NCBI RefSeq assembly: GCF_000338875.1
Contig: NZ_AOMO01000033.1
Location: 101,579-165,578, forward strand
DNA length: 64,000 nucleotides
Source: Vibrio mimicus CAIM 602
GTDB lineage: Bacteria; Pseudomonadota; Gammaproteobacteria; Enterobacterales; Vibrionaceae
Reading direction: 5' to 3'
Part shown: piece after piece, positions 30,521 through 40,116 of the stretch
Layout of the letters: each line of letters begins with the position of its first letter
How positions within the stretch are numbered: position 1 is the first letter of the stretch
Notes under the pieces: generated by a model
Database searches by the model: none
Told to the model about the DNA's origin: nothing
What the model saw: the letters and a program-made list of their open reading frames with translations, nothing else
Translations under genes and position numbers: made by a program

Positions 30521-32376
30521 GGTAAGTCAAATGCTCCTGAATCAGATCCAAAAACGGGTCGGCATATTTTTCCAACTTACGCTGCCCTACCCCGTTCACC
30601 GCAAGCATCTCGCCATAGGAGGTCGGCAAGATCTCCGCCATATCAATTAAGGTCGCGTCACTGAACACCACATAAGGCGGTAAGCCTTCCTCATCGGCGA
30701 TCGATTTACGCAGCTTACGCAGTTTGGCAAACAGCTTTTTGTCGTAGTTTTTGCCCGACAATTTGTCGGATTTCGCCGCGCGCGCCGCGGTATCTAAACG
30801 CGGTACCGCCAGCTCAATATTCATCTCACCGCGCAGCAGTGGGCGTGCTTCTTCAGTCAGTTGCAGAGTCGAGTTACGCGTGATGTTTTGGTAGAGCATG
30901 CCTTTGTGGATCAGTTGGCGGAAAATACTCACCCAGTAATCGTGGCTGTGATCGCGGCCAATCCCATAAGTGGTAATTTTGTCGTGACCATGTTCGCGAA
31001 TGCGGATGTTCTGCATACCACGCAACACTTCCACCACATAGCCAATCCCGAAGTTTTGATTGACGCGATACACACACGACAACGCTTTGCGCGCCTCTTC
31101 AGTGGCATCAAAACGCTTGGGCGGATCGAGGCAGATATCGCAGTTGCCACACGGCTTATCGCGATATTCGCCGAAATAATTGAGCAGCACCTGACGGCGA
31201 CAAGTTTGCGCTTCAGCAAACGCGCCCATCGCGGTTAGCTTGTGGCTTTCTACTTGCTTTTGCGCGCCATCGGGTTTTTCATCCAGCATGCGGCGCAGCC
31301 AGTTCATGTCAGCGGGGTCGTACAACATCATAGCTTCAGCAGGCAGACCATCGCGCCCTGCGCGGCCGGTTTCCTGATAGTAGGACTCGATGTTGCGTGG
31401 AATATCAAAATGCACCACAAAGCGCACGTTGGGTTTATTAATCCCCATGCCAAACGCCACAGTCGCCACCACAATTTGCAGGTCATCACGCTGAAACGCC
31501 TCTTGTACCCAAGCGCGTTCATCGGCGTCCATCCCCGCATGGTAACTGGCAGCACGAATGTGGTTGCCGCACAGCTTTTCGGTGAGCATTTCCACTTTTT
31601 TACGGCTGCCACAATAAATGATGCCGCACTGCCCGCGCTGAGTTTCCAAATAACGGATCACTTGCGAAACTGGCTTGTGCTTTTCCACCAGCATGTAGCG
31701 AATATTCGGGCGATCAAAACTGCCCAGATACTGATGTGGCTCATTGAGCTGCAAACGCTGCATGATGTCGTGACGCGTCGCGTCATCAGCTGTCGCAGTA
31801 AGTGCCATCACAGGGATATTGGGGAAACGCTGCTTAAGCTGGCCTAGCGATGCGTATTCGGGACGAAAATCGTGTCCCCATTGCGAAATACAGTGCGCTT
31901 CATCGACCGCAATCATGGCTAAAGGCAGATTGCTGAGACGCTCGATAAACTCTGCCGTCAGCACTCGCTCCGGCGACACATACAGCAGCTTGAGCTGCCC
32001 AGCGTGCATGCGGTTGTAAATCGCGATCAGCTCTTCGCGCGCCAAAGTAGAATTCACACACTCTGCCGCCACACCGTTGGCTTTGAGTTGGTCAACCTGA
32101 TCTTTCATCAGAGAAATCAGGGGAGAAATGACTAAATGTGACCCCTTCACGCACTAGCGCAGGGATCTGATAGCAGAGTGATTTTCCGCCGCCGGTGGGC
32201 ATGATGACTAAGCTATCACACCCCGCCAACGCCGCCTCAATCACCTCTTGCTGACCGACGCGAAATTGCTGATAGCCAAACACCTCGTGCAAAACACGTT
32301 CGGTTGTGACAGGGAGAGCAGGAGTTTCAGCCATTAAGGTTGCGGTCATATCGGTAGAATGCAAAGTGTGTGTCAT
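30513..32376 (-). pseudogene. recQ: ATP-dependent DNA helicase RecQ, frameshifted
   Basis: RecQ is a 3'-5' helicase in recombination and fork repair. The start is uncertain (ATG at 32376, 32349 or 32334). The first part has FGYQQFRVGQ and Walker A VIMPTGGGKSLC, then diverges after REGVTFSHF and stops. The rest, from LVISPLISLMKDQVDQL through the DEAH box, helicase core, zinc cysteines (CGNCDIC) and HRDC domain to 30513, is in the next frame. Deleting one A in AAA at 32134-32136 restores REGVTLVISPLISL exactly as in other RecQ proteins. Either a sequencing error or a recQ null allele. Confidence 0.9.
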
Positions 32377-32516
32377 GGGGTAGCCAACGAGCTGGCTATT
32401 GTAGAGGGGTTGCCCGGTGAATAAAACCGCAAAATACGTACAGGTTGTGATTCTCAGGTTATAATCCGATCCCGCCGCAACCAAAGCGGCCATAAAGATC
32501 ACAAGAGAAGCCGTCG

Positions 32517-33425
32517 ATGACTCCCGATCAACACAACGCCAGAAAAGGTATCTTGCTTGCGATTAGCGCCTACACCATGTGGGGTGTAGCACCGATTTAT
32601 TTCAAAGCGCTTGGAACTATATCCGCACCAGAAATCCTCAGTCACCGTGTACTGTGGTCGTTTATTTTACTGGCGGTGCTGATCCATTTTGGTCGTCGCT
32701 GGCGCAACGTGGTCAACGTGGTACAAGCACGACGCAAGTTTTGGCTCTTATTGCTCACTGCCCTATTAGTTGGCGGTAACTGGTTGCTTTTTATCTGGTC
32801 AATCAACGCCAATCATATGCTGGATGCCAGCTTAGGCTACTACATCAATCCACTGCTCAACGTGCTGCTCGGCATGCTGTTTTTGGGCGAGCGACTGCGT
32901 AAATTACAGTGGTTTGCAGTAGCGCTTGCGGCTATCGGGGTCGGTGTTCAGCTGGTGGTGTTTGGTTCAGTACCTATCGTGGCAATTGCCCTTGCCACCA
33001 CTTTCGGCTTTTACGGTTTGCTGCGTAAGAAAATCCAAGTGGATGCGCAAACAGGACTGTTTCTGGAAACGCTGTTCATGCTCCCTGCGGCAGCCATTTA
33101 TCTGTTTTGGTTCGCCGACAGCGCCACCAGCAATATGATGCTCAATGATTGGCAACTCAATCTACTGCTGGTATCAGCGGGGGTAGTCACGACTTTACCT
33201 TTACTCTGCTTTACCGGAGCTGCAGCACACCTCAAACTCTCTACGTTAGGGTTTTTCCAATACATTGGCCCAAGTTTGATGTTTTTACTGGCAGTGTTGG
33301 TTTATGGCGAAGCTTTCACCAGCGATAAAGCCATCACCTTTGCCTTTATTTGGAGCGCTCTTGCGGTGTTCAGTTTTGATGGTTTAAAAGCCGGGCGAGC
33401 AGCTCGCCGCGCGCAACAAAATTAA
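32517..33425 (+). CDS. rarD: RarD family EamA transporter
   Basis: 302 aa with about ten membrane segments in two EamA repeats. RarD signature sequences: GILLAISAYTMWGVAPIYFKAL at the start, SHRVLWSF, and the late FQYIGPSLMFLLAVLVYGE. RarD is linked to chloramphenicol sensitivity in some bacteria, but the substrate is unknown. Divergent from recQ. Followed by a weak hairpin (GAGGTAAGCA / TGCTTACCTC at 33433-33458). Confidence 0.92.
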   Translation: MTPDQHNARKGILLAISAYTMWGVAPIYFKALGTISAPEILSHRVLWSFILLAVLIHFGRRWRNVVNVVQARRKFWLLLLTALLVGGNWLLFIWSINANHMLDASLGYYINPLLNVLLGMLFLGERLRKLQWFAVALAAIGVGVQLVVFGSVPIVAIALATTFGFYGLLRKKIQVDAQTGLFLETLFMLPAAAIYLFWFADSATSNMMLNDWQLNLLLVSAGVVTTLPLLCFTGAAAHLKLSTLGFFQYIGPSLMFLLAVLVYGEAFTSDKAITFAFIWSALAVFSFDGLKAGRAARRAQQN

Positions 33426-33609
33426 GTCACATGAGGTAAGCAATCTCTTGCTTACCTCCCCTTTCCCTCGAAAAACATCATCAATTCCAAGCTCATTCAA
33501 TCCTGAGACATTGCTGCATAAATCGTCGATTTAACCAACAACCCTCTAGAACCATGCTTTAACCTCCCGTTAACATAAACGCTTCATTACAACCAAAATG
33601 GAGATGGGC

Positions 33610-35364
33610 ATGAATTGGACTCATACACCATTGGCGCTTCCTGCGCTGATTTTTGCCATTGCTGCACAAGCTACACCCAATCAAACCACGGATGCTGTTG
33701 CGCCAGAACAAGCCACCGGCTTTGAGTACAAACAGTTAGTCAAAGCCAAAAACTGGATGGTCACGGCGGCTAACCCACTAGCGACCGAAGCGGGGGCTTC
33801 GATTTTACGCCAAGGCGGTAATGCGATTGATGCCATGGTGACGACACAATTGATGCTGGGATTGGTTGAACCACAATCGTCCGGCATTGGTGGTGGATCA
33901 TTTTTGGTCTACTGGGATGCCAAGAAAAAAGCCCTAACTACCTACGATGGCCGTGAAACTGCACCACTGAACGCCACGCCTGAACTGTTTCTGGATAATG
34001 CTGGCCAGCCAATGAAATTCTACGATGCCGTGGTAGGCGGTCGCTCGGTAGGCACACCCGGCACGGTAAAACTGCTTTGGGAAACCCATCGCCAATATGG
34101 CAAGCTGGAATGGGCACACCTGATTGAACCCGTAGCAAAACTCGCCGAGCAAGGATTTGAGGTGAGTCCTCGCCTCGCCACACTCATTGCGGAAGATAAA
34201 GAGCGTTTAGGCCGTTTTCCTGCCACCAAAGCGTATTTCTTCGATGCGCAGGGAGAACCACTTAAAGCGGGCACCTTACTGAAAAATCCTGAGTACGCTG
34301 CCACTCTCAAAGCCATAGCACAGAAAGGAGCCTCGGCTTTCTATCAAGGTGATATTGCCAAAGACATCATCGCGACGGTACAAAATGCTCCGGGCAACCC
34401 TGGTGTGATCGCTCAACAAGATTTTGATACGTACCAAGTCAAACAGCGTGCGCCAGTGTGCGCGGCTTACCAAACTTACCAAGTCTGCGGCATGGGTTTA
34501 CCCAGCTCAGGCGGTTTGACGGTGGGACAAATTCTGGCACTCACCGAGCAGTATGATCTCAAAGGTTGGGGCGCTCAGGATGTGAAATCATGGCAAGTAC
34601 TGGGTGATGCGTCACAACTGGCGTTTGCCGATCGCGGCTTGTACATGGCGGATCAAGATTATGTGCCCGTCCCGACCCAAGGCTTATTGGATAAAGCCTA
34701 TTTGGCCGAACGCGCCAAGCTGATCCAACCCGGTAAAGCGCTGACCAGTGCTCCGGCAGGCACCCCGCCTTGGTATCATGCGCAACTACGCAGCCCAGAT
34801 CAGTCGATTGAACTGCCCTCCACCAGCCACTTTAATATTGTCGACCGTGATGGCAATGTAGTGTCGTACACCACGTCTATCGAAAACGCGTTCGGTTCAC
34901 GCTTGTTTGTGCGCGGCTTTTTGCTCAACAACGAACTGACCGACTTCTCGTTTGCTACGCAAAGTGAAGGTCGCCCAATTGCCAATCGCCTAGAGCCGGG
35001 CAAACGCCCACGTTCATCGATGGCACCCACCATTGTCTTGCAAGATAACCAACCCTATCTGGCGATTGGTTCACCCGGTGGCAGCCGAATTATTGGCTAT
35101 GTCGCTCAAGCGATCGTTGCTCACACCCAATGGGACATGGACATTCAAGCCGCGATCAATCAACCGCATGTGCTGAATCGTTTTGGGGAGATGGAACTAG
35201 AACAAGGTACGCCAGCCGAGCAGCTCAAGCCAGCGCTAGAAAGCTTGGGGGCGAAAGTGGGGATCAAAGAACTCAACTCCGGCCTACACGCCATCCGTAT
35301 TACTGCGCAAGGTCTTGAAGGGGCAGCCGACCCTCGCCGTGAAGGCATCGCCGTCGGCGAGTAA
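33610..35364 (+). CDS. ggt: Gamma-glutamyltransferase
   Basis: 584 aa from ATG 33610, chosen because GGAG sits six bases before it. A signal peptide ([12 protein letters not shown]) sends it to the periplasm. GGT cleaves gamma-glutamyl bonds of glutathione and transfers them to water or amino acids; the precursor self-cleaves before a catalytic Thr. Here that residue is Thr405 in [11 protein letters not shown], aligned with E. coli TTHYSVVD. Conserved [16 protein letters not shown] and the GSPGGSRII segment follow. Expressed alone, with a terminator at 35381-35410. Confidence 0.94.
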   Translation: MNWTHTPLALPALIFAIAAQATPNQTTDAVAPEQATGFEYKQLVKAKNWMVTAANPLATEAGASILRQGGNAIDAMVTTQLMLGLVEPQSSGIGGGSFLVYWDAKKKALTTYDGRETAPLNATPELFLDNAGQPMKFYDAVVGGRSVGTPGTVKLLWETHRQYGKLEWAHLIEPVAKLAEQGFEVSPRLATLIAEDKERLGRFPATKAYFFDAQGEPLKAGTLLKNPEYAATLKAIAQKGASAFYQGDIAKDIIATVQNAPGNPGVIAQQDFDTYQVKQRAPVCAAYQTYQVCGMGLPSSGGLTVGQILALTEQYDLKGWGAQDVKSWQVLGDASQLAFADRGLYMADQDYVPVPTQGLLDKAYLAERAKLIQPGKALTSAPAGTPPWYHAQLRSPDQSIELPSTSHFNIVDRDGNVVSYTTSIENAFGSRLFVRGFLLNNELTDFSFATQSEGRPIANRLEPGKRPRSSMAPTIVLQDNQPYLAIGSPGGSRIIGYVAQAIVAHTQWDMDIQAAINQPHVLNRFGEMELEQGTPAEQLKPALESLGAKVGIKELNSGLHAIRITAQGLEGAADPRREGIAVGE

Positions 35365-35380
35365 CCCTTCTTAAACATAA

Positions 35381-35410
35381 GATAGCGATGAGGTTTCCCC
35401 CATCGCTATC
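35381..35410 (+). terminator. Terminator of ggt
   Basis: Ten-base perfect stem GATAGCGATG / CATCGCTATC with a ten-base loop after the ggt stop. Confidence 0.7.
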
Positions 35411-35534
35411 TACTCATACTTAGCACCGTGAATACACATCAACCAGAACCAAGACTCGTGATCATTTTTTGCAAGACAGTCGCAACAAGGCTGGATAAAC
35501 TCGTGTTAATGATGACCTTAGTGCCCTCAACTTT

Positions 35535-36338
35535 ATGGATAAAGTGACCTATACCCAAACAGCCAATCCGGCGATCAGTTTGATTGATGCAGACTATCGC
35601 CAGTTTGCGTTTGAGCGTCACTATCATCTGGATATCCATATTGGCCTTATCACTCAAGGCACCCAACGCTTTTATCACCAAGGCACTTGGCATCAAGTGG
35701 GGCAAGGCGGCGTGGTGTTGATGTCTCCCGATGAACTGCATGATGGGCAAGCACATAATGAATCCGGTTATCAAGTTCAGGTGTTTTCGATTGAACCCAC
35801 TTGGCTACAACAAACCTTAGAGGCTCATCGCATTGAACAGGTGATCGCCTTTAAGCAGTTAGTGATTGATGATGTCACGCTCTTCCACCCCCTACTTCAG
35901 TTACACCACACGATGAAGCAGGAAAACCTCAGCCAGCTCGCTAAAGATTGCTTACCGTTTCAGGGGTTCGCGCCTTTATTAGAGCGCTACAGCCATTTAA
36001 CCCCACCCGCCGTTAAACCCTTGGGTAAACACAACCTCGCTTTGCTCAAAGAGTTTGTGTTAAGTCAGCTTGACCAACCCATTCGCTTAGAACAATTAGC
36101 ACAGCTATGCCAACTCTCTCCCACCCAATTTCAACGCCATTTTAAAGCGCAAACGGGCATTACACCTTATGCTTGGCTGATGCGGTTGCGGCTGGAACAA
36201 GCGATGAAGCTATTGCAAAGCGGAACCTCAGGTACCGATGTTGCCCACCAAGTTGGCTTTTATGATCAAGCCCATTTCAGCAAAGCGTTCAAAGCCACTT
36301 TTGGCCTTTCTCCCTCTTTAATCCATCGTTTTTCTTAA
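35535..36338 (+). CDS. AraC family regulator with cupin sensor
   Basis: 267 aa. N-terminal AraC-type cupin (HYHLDIHIGLITQGTQRFYHQGTWHQVGQGGVVLMSPDELHDG) and a C-terminal double HTH (LEQLAQLCQLSPTQFQRHFKAQTGITPYAWLMRLRLEQA, then GFYDQAHFSKAFKATFGLSPS). It sits 74 bases before a RhtB-type exporter gene in the same direction; paired AraC-LysE genes are common, so it may control that exporter. The inducer is unknown. Confidence 0.88.
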   Translation: MDKVTYTQTANPAISLIDADYRQFAFERHYHLDIHIGLITQGTQRFYHQGTWHQVGQGGVVLMSPDELHDGQAHNESGYQVQVFSIEPTWLQQTLEAHRIEQVIAFKQLVIDDVTLFHPLLQLHHTMKQENLSQLAKDCLPFQGFAPLLERYSHLTPPAVKPLGKHNLALLKEFVLSQLDQPIRLEQLAQLCQLSPTQFQRHFKAQTGITPYAWLMRLRLEQAMKLLQSGTSGTDVAHQVGFYDQAHFSKAFKATFGLSPSLIHRFS

Positions 36339-36412
36339 AGGCACTGTCAGAAATTTACAAGCTCATCACTCTCACCACGCGGCATACTGTGCCAACAACG
36401 TGAGGAGAAAGC

Positions 36413-37093
36413 ATGAACGAAGTATCCATCTTAGCCACCTTAGCAGGGGTGCATTTTATTGCCTTATTAAGCCCGGGACCGGATGTTGCTTTGGTGGTAC
36501 AAAACGCCACTCAGCGCGGCCGTAAAACCGGAGTCATGATTGCTTTGGGATTATCGTGCGGGATTTTAATCCATTTGATCTTGAGCCTGACTGGCATCAG
36601 TTACTTGGTCAAACAACAGCCATTGCTGTTTAACCTGTTACAGCTCGCGGGTGGTAGTTATTTGTTTTATCTGGGAATCGGAGCTTTGAAAGCCGTCATG
36701 GAGACTAAAGCCTGCACTAAGGCCAGTGTTGAGCCATCAAGCAATCCAGCCATTCCGTTACTGGGAAATCGACGTCAAGCCTTTGCCAAAGGCATGATGA
36801 CCAACTTACTCAACCCAAAAGCATTAGTGTTTTTCGTCAGCTTGTTATCCAGTCTTATCCCGGCCAGCATGTCGGTTTCAGGCAAAATCAGTGCCGCACT
36901 GATTTTGGTGAGTTTATCGCTGATTTGGTTCTCAAGCTTAGCTTGGTTGCTCACCACCCCAGCGATGCAACAACGCATGCAGCGCATTACTCGAACGGTA
37001 GATGGCATCTGCGCACTGGTCTTTATTTTGGCGGGCGGCACGATTTTATGGCAAGCCAGCCGAGCGATTGCACTATCGATGGACATAGTGTGA
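36413..37093 (+). CDS. LysE/RhtB family amino acid exporter
   Basis: 226 aa with about six membrane segments. The conserved LysE/RhtB N-terminal motif LLSPGPDVALVVQNATQRGRK and the mid-protein GMMTNLLNPKALVFFVSL are present. It exports an amino acid, homoserine lactone or similar; the substrate is not deducible. Preceded by a GAGGAG site. Downstream is the VarA-type box of the Csr RNA. Confidence 0.9.
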   Translation: MNEVSILATLAGVHFIALLSPGPDVALVVQNATQRGRKTGVMIALGLSCGILIHLILSLTGISYLVKQQPLLFNLLQLAGGSYLFYLGIGALKAVMETKACTKASVEPSSNPAIPLLGNRRQAFAKGMMTNLLNPKALVFFVSLLSSLIPASMSVSGKISAALILVSLSLIWFSSLAWLLTTPAMQQRMQRITRTVDGICALVFILAGGTILWQASRAIALSMDIV

Positions 37094-37114
37094 GCCTACT
37101 TTTACCCGTCAGCG

Positions 37115-37132
37115 TGTGAGAGATCTCTTACA
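37115..37132. promoter_or_regulatory. GacA/UvrY/VarA binding box upstream of Csr RNA
   Basis: TGTGAGAGATCTCTTACA is an 18-base near-palindrome matching the response-regulator box TGTAAG-N6-CTTACA that activates CsrB-type RNAs in gamma-proteobacteria. It lies about 150-180 bases before the GGA-rich RNA, a typical distance. In V. cholerae the activator is VarA. Confidence 0.85.
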
Positions 37133-37263
37133 AAGCGGTAGGACAATTTCGATTTTTTTTGCAAGAAACACTGACAGATTAAATATAACTCTTTGTTTTT
37201 AATGAAAACAAATAAGGATTTATTCTTAAGTCGAGAAAGAAATCGATTTCATTTGCTTGTTCA

Positions 37264-37704
37264 GAAAATTCATCTTAGTAAGATGAATCTCGTCGGAAGG
37301 ATACTGACACGGAACAGGAAAGCACCACGGATTGGTGATCTTCAGGAAGAAGAGTCGGACATTCAGGATGAATGCTCGGCAAGGAAAGCGAAACAGGACA
37401 TTGAACGGACGCAATCGTTGCTAGGATGGTAACGACAAGGATGGGAAATGGACACCTCTGGACGAGGCACGGACTGAACATCAGGATGATGACAGGGACA
37501 CCGCTCAGGGAACAAGTGATGTGAACTCACGAGGATTGTGAGTCGTAATGGATGACACAGGACACCGCTAGGAAGGCGATGCAAGGATTGAGCTGACGGA
37601 TTTCAGCGTACTATCAAGGATTTGATGCATGGAGCACCTTTAGTAGCTGGAATGCTGCGAGTAAGACTCTAACCCCGGTGGGCTTGCCCCCGGGGTTTTC
37701 TTTT
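37264..37704 (+). ncRNA. csrB: CsrB/RsmZ-type regulatory RNA
   Basis: An untranslated-looking region holding about 29 GGA motifs between 37294 and 37653 (AGGA, CGGA, ACGGAT and the like), many in predicted hairpin loops, the mark of RNAs that titrate the CsrA translational repressor. A 5' hairpin ATTCATCTTA...AGATGAAT opens it. It ends at a strong Rho-independent terminator (AACCCCGG / CCGGGGTT plus TTTTCTTTT). An upstream VarA box fits BarA/VarA control of quorum-sensing and metabolic genes. V. cholerae has three such RNAs (CsrB, C, D); which one this is, and the exact 5' end, are not settled. Short overlapping ORFs are chance. Confidence 0.88.
37671..37704 (+). terminator. Terminator of the Csr-type RNA
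   Basis: GC-rich stem AACCCCGG...CCGGGGTT with extra inner GGGC/GCCC pairing, followed by a T-rich tail. Confidence 0.9.
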
Positions 37705-37809
37705 ATAGTCGTTTTTACATACCGAACAATGGAAACTAATAGATATTGCCCCTTTGCAGAGAGGCAATGAAAAGATGCTATGAAATAAAAAGAAGCGACG
37801 AAAAGTGGC

Positions 37810-39981
37810 TTACACCTTCTCTAATCTTGCGTAAGCCGTAACTAACCATTTAATGCCTTCGCCATTAAACGCAACCTGCACTCGGCTTTGTGGGCCACTG
37901 CCTTCAAAGTTAATGATGGTGCCTTCACCAAATTTCGGGTGACGTACCCGTGAACCCAAACTAAAACCAGTTTCGTTAAAACTCTCTTTAACCACCGTTT
38001 GGCTAAAGCGTCCCGTGCTGGTTGGGCGGCTGACTTGTGCTTTCATGCGCACTTCATCCAAACAACCTTCTGGCAGTTCACGAATAAAGCGTGAGGGTTT
38101 GTGATACTTGTCTTGCCCGTACAAGCGGCGCATCTCAGCGTAAGTGATGTACAACTTTTGCATCGCACGTGTCATGCCGACATAACACAGGCGGCGCTCT
38201 TCTTCGAGGCGACCCGCTTCTTCGGCAGACATTTGGCTGGGGAACATCCCCTCTTCCACACCCACCATAAACACCAGCGGGAACTCCAACCCTTTGGCGC
38301 TATGCAAGGTCATCAGCTGTACCGCATCATCATGTTCATCGGCTTGGCCTTCACCCGCTTCCAGTGCCGCATGGGTCAAAAACGCGGTCAGCATAGTCAT
38401 ATCCTGCGCTTCTTCTGGCTTTTCAAACTGGCGCGTTGCCGTCACCAGCTCTTCCAAGTTTTCAATTCGCGCTTTGGATTTTTCGCCTTTCTCCTGCTGA
38501 TACATCTCAAACAGACCAGAGGTTTTCACCGCATGGTCAGTCAGCACATGCATCGGCATGTCGATGCCTTCCTCTTCCAAGGCATTGATCAGCTCAACAA
38601 AGCGACTCAGCGCGCCAGCGGCACGCCCCGTTAGCACTTGGTCATTGAGCAGACCGATACTGGCATCCCACAAGGTGCAACCGCGATCACGCGCCGCAAA
38701 ACGAATGGTATCGAGCGTTTTATCACCCAAACCACGAGGCGGTGTATTAATCACCCGCTCAAACGCCGTATCGTCATTGCGGTTGGCAATCAAGCGCAGA
38801 TAACTCAGTGCATCTTTGATCTCTTGGCGCTCGAAAAAGCGCATCCCGCCATAAATGCGGTAGGCCAGGTTGGCTTGCAAGAGTGCCTCTTCCAGTACCC
38901 GCGACTGGGCGTTGTTACGGTACAAAATCGCACAATCGGTCAGTGTGCCGCCCTGTTCCTGCCAGCCTTTGATCTTGCTGACTACAAAGCGCGCTTCATC
39001 CAACTCGTTATACGCCGAGTAAACCGAAATGGGCTCACCGACCAAACCTTCGGTCCAAAGCTGTTTACCCATCCGCTCGCTGTTATTGGCAATCAACGTG
39101 TTCGAGGCTTCCAGAATGGTTTTGGTGGAACGGTAGTTTTGTTCCAGTCGAATGGTATTCACGCTTGGAAACTCGAGGGTAAATTTCTCGATGTTTTCCA
39201 CTCGCGCACCACGCCAGCCGTAAATCGACTGGTCATCATCACCAACGATCATTACGTTCGACTGTGCGCCTGCCATCATGCGTAGCCAAGCGTACTGAAT
39301 CGCGTTGGTATCTTGGAATTCGTCGACCAAAATGTGCTTAAAGCGCGCCTGATAATGCTCACGAATATGCTGATTACCACGCAGTAGCTCTAAAGTACGC
39401 AGCAAAATCTCCGCGAAATCGACCAAGCCGGCGCGATCGCACGCTTCTTGGTAAGCGGTGTAGAGCTTGAGGTAAGTTTGAGTAACCGGATCAAACGCAT
39501 TGATATGCGCTGGGCGCAGACCTTCATCTTTTTGATTGTTGATCCACCACGCCACTTGGCGTGCCGGCCACTGTTTGTCATCCAAATTATGCGCCTTGAT
39601 AAGGCGTTTAAGCAGACGCTGCTGATCATCACTGTCGATAATCTGGAAATCTTCCAGCAACTTAGCGTCCAGATAATGAGCGCGCAAGATACGGTGGCAA
39701 ATGCCGTGGAAAGTGCCACACCACATGCCAGAGGCGGTGCCATGCATCAACTCTTCAATTCGGCCGCGCATTTCGGCTGCGGCTTTGTTGGTAAAGGTCA
39801 CCGCCATCACCGAAAACGGCGAGGCCTCTTCCACCGACATCAACCACGCAATCCGGTGTACCAGCACGCGGGTTTTACCACTGCCGGCACCGGCCAAAAT
39901 CAGTAAGTTTTCCAGTGGCGCTGCCACCGCTTCGCGTTGTTTATCGTTGAGACCGTCGAGCAATAGAGAGGGATCGATCAT
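37810..39981 (-). CDS. uvrD: DNA helicase II
   Basis: 723 aa. SF1A helicase of nucleotide excision and mismatch repair. Visible: Walker [14 protein letters not shown], motif III-like [22 protein letters not shown], the VQLMTLHSAKGLEFPLVFMVG motif V region and VGMTRAMQKL (motif VI). The C-terminal VRHPKFGEGTIINFEG Tudor-like end distinguishes UvrD from the Rep gene also present in this window. A LexA-like site lies ten bases before the start codon. Confidence 0.96.
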   Translation of the reverse strand: MIDPSLLLDGLNDKQREAVAAPLENLLILAGAGSGKTRVLVHRIAWLMSVEEASPFSVMAVTFTNKAAAEMRGRIEELMHGTASGMWCGTFHGICHRILRAHYLDAKLLEDFQIIDSDDQQRLLKRLIKAHNLDDKQWPARQVAWWINNQKDEGLRPAHINAFDPVTQTYLKLYTAYQEACDRAGLVDFAEILLRTLELLRGNQHIREHYQARFKHILVDEFQDTNAIQYAWLRMMAGAQSNVMIVGDDDQSIYGWRGARVENIEKFTLEFPSVNTIRLEQNYRSTKTILEASNTLIANNSERMGKQLWTEGLVGEPISVYSAYNELDEARFVVSKIKGWQEQGGTLTDCAILYRNNAQSRVLEEALLQANLAYRIYGGMRFFERQEIKDALSYLRLIANRNDDTAFERVINTPPRGLGDKTLDTIRFAARDRGCTLWDASIGLLNDQVLTGRAAGALSRFVELINALEEEGIDMPMHVLTDHAVKTSGLFEMYQQEKGEKSKARIENLEELVTATRQFEKPEEAQDMTMLTAFLTHAALEAGEGQADEHDDAVQLMTLHSAKGLEFPLVFMVGVEEGMFPSQMSAEEAGRLEEERRLCYVGMTRAMQKLYITYAEMRRLYGQDKYHKPSRFIRELPEGCLDEVRMKAQVSRPTSTGRFSQTVVKESFNETGFSLGSRVRHPKFGEGTIINFEGSGPQSRVQVAFNGEGIKWLVTAYARLEKV

Positions 39982-39991
39982 GACTTCGCCA

Positions 39992-40007
39992 CTGGTTATT
40001 TATACAT
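39992..40007. promoter_or_regulatory. Candidate LexA (SOS) box of uvrD
   Basis: CTGGTTATTTATACAT matches CTG-N10-CAG in the first half and differs by one base in the last triplet; the AT-rich centre fits. uvrD is an SOS gene in E. coli. The site is just upstream of the start codon. Confidence 0.55.
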
Positions 40008-40116
40008 AGTGGCGGCGATTATAACCCCAAGTGCAGCATATACCCAAACGTCTTAAATCGGCGAAGCTGTTGCCGGAAAAATTTCAGCCCACACAAGGTG
40101 GGCTGAATAGGTTGGA

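Noticed and set aside
37193..37432. 79-codon ORF with GGA-rich sequence
   Set aside because: It lies inside the CsrB-type RNA; its Glu/Arg-rich translation reflects repeated GGA motifs rather than a protein.
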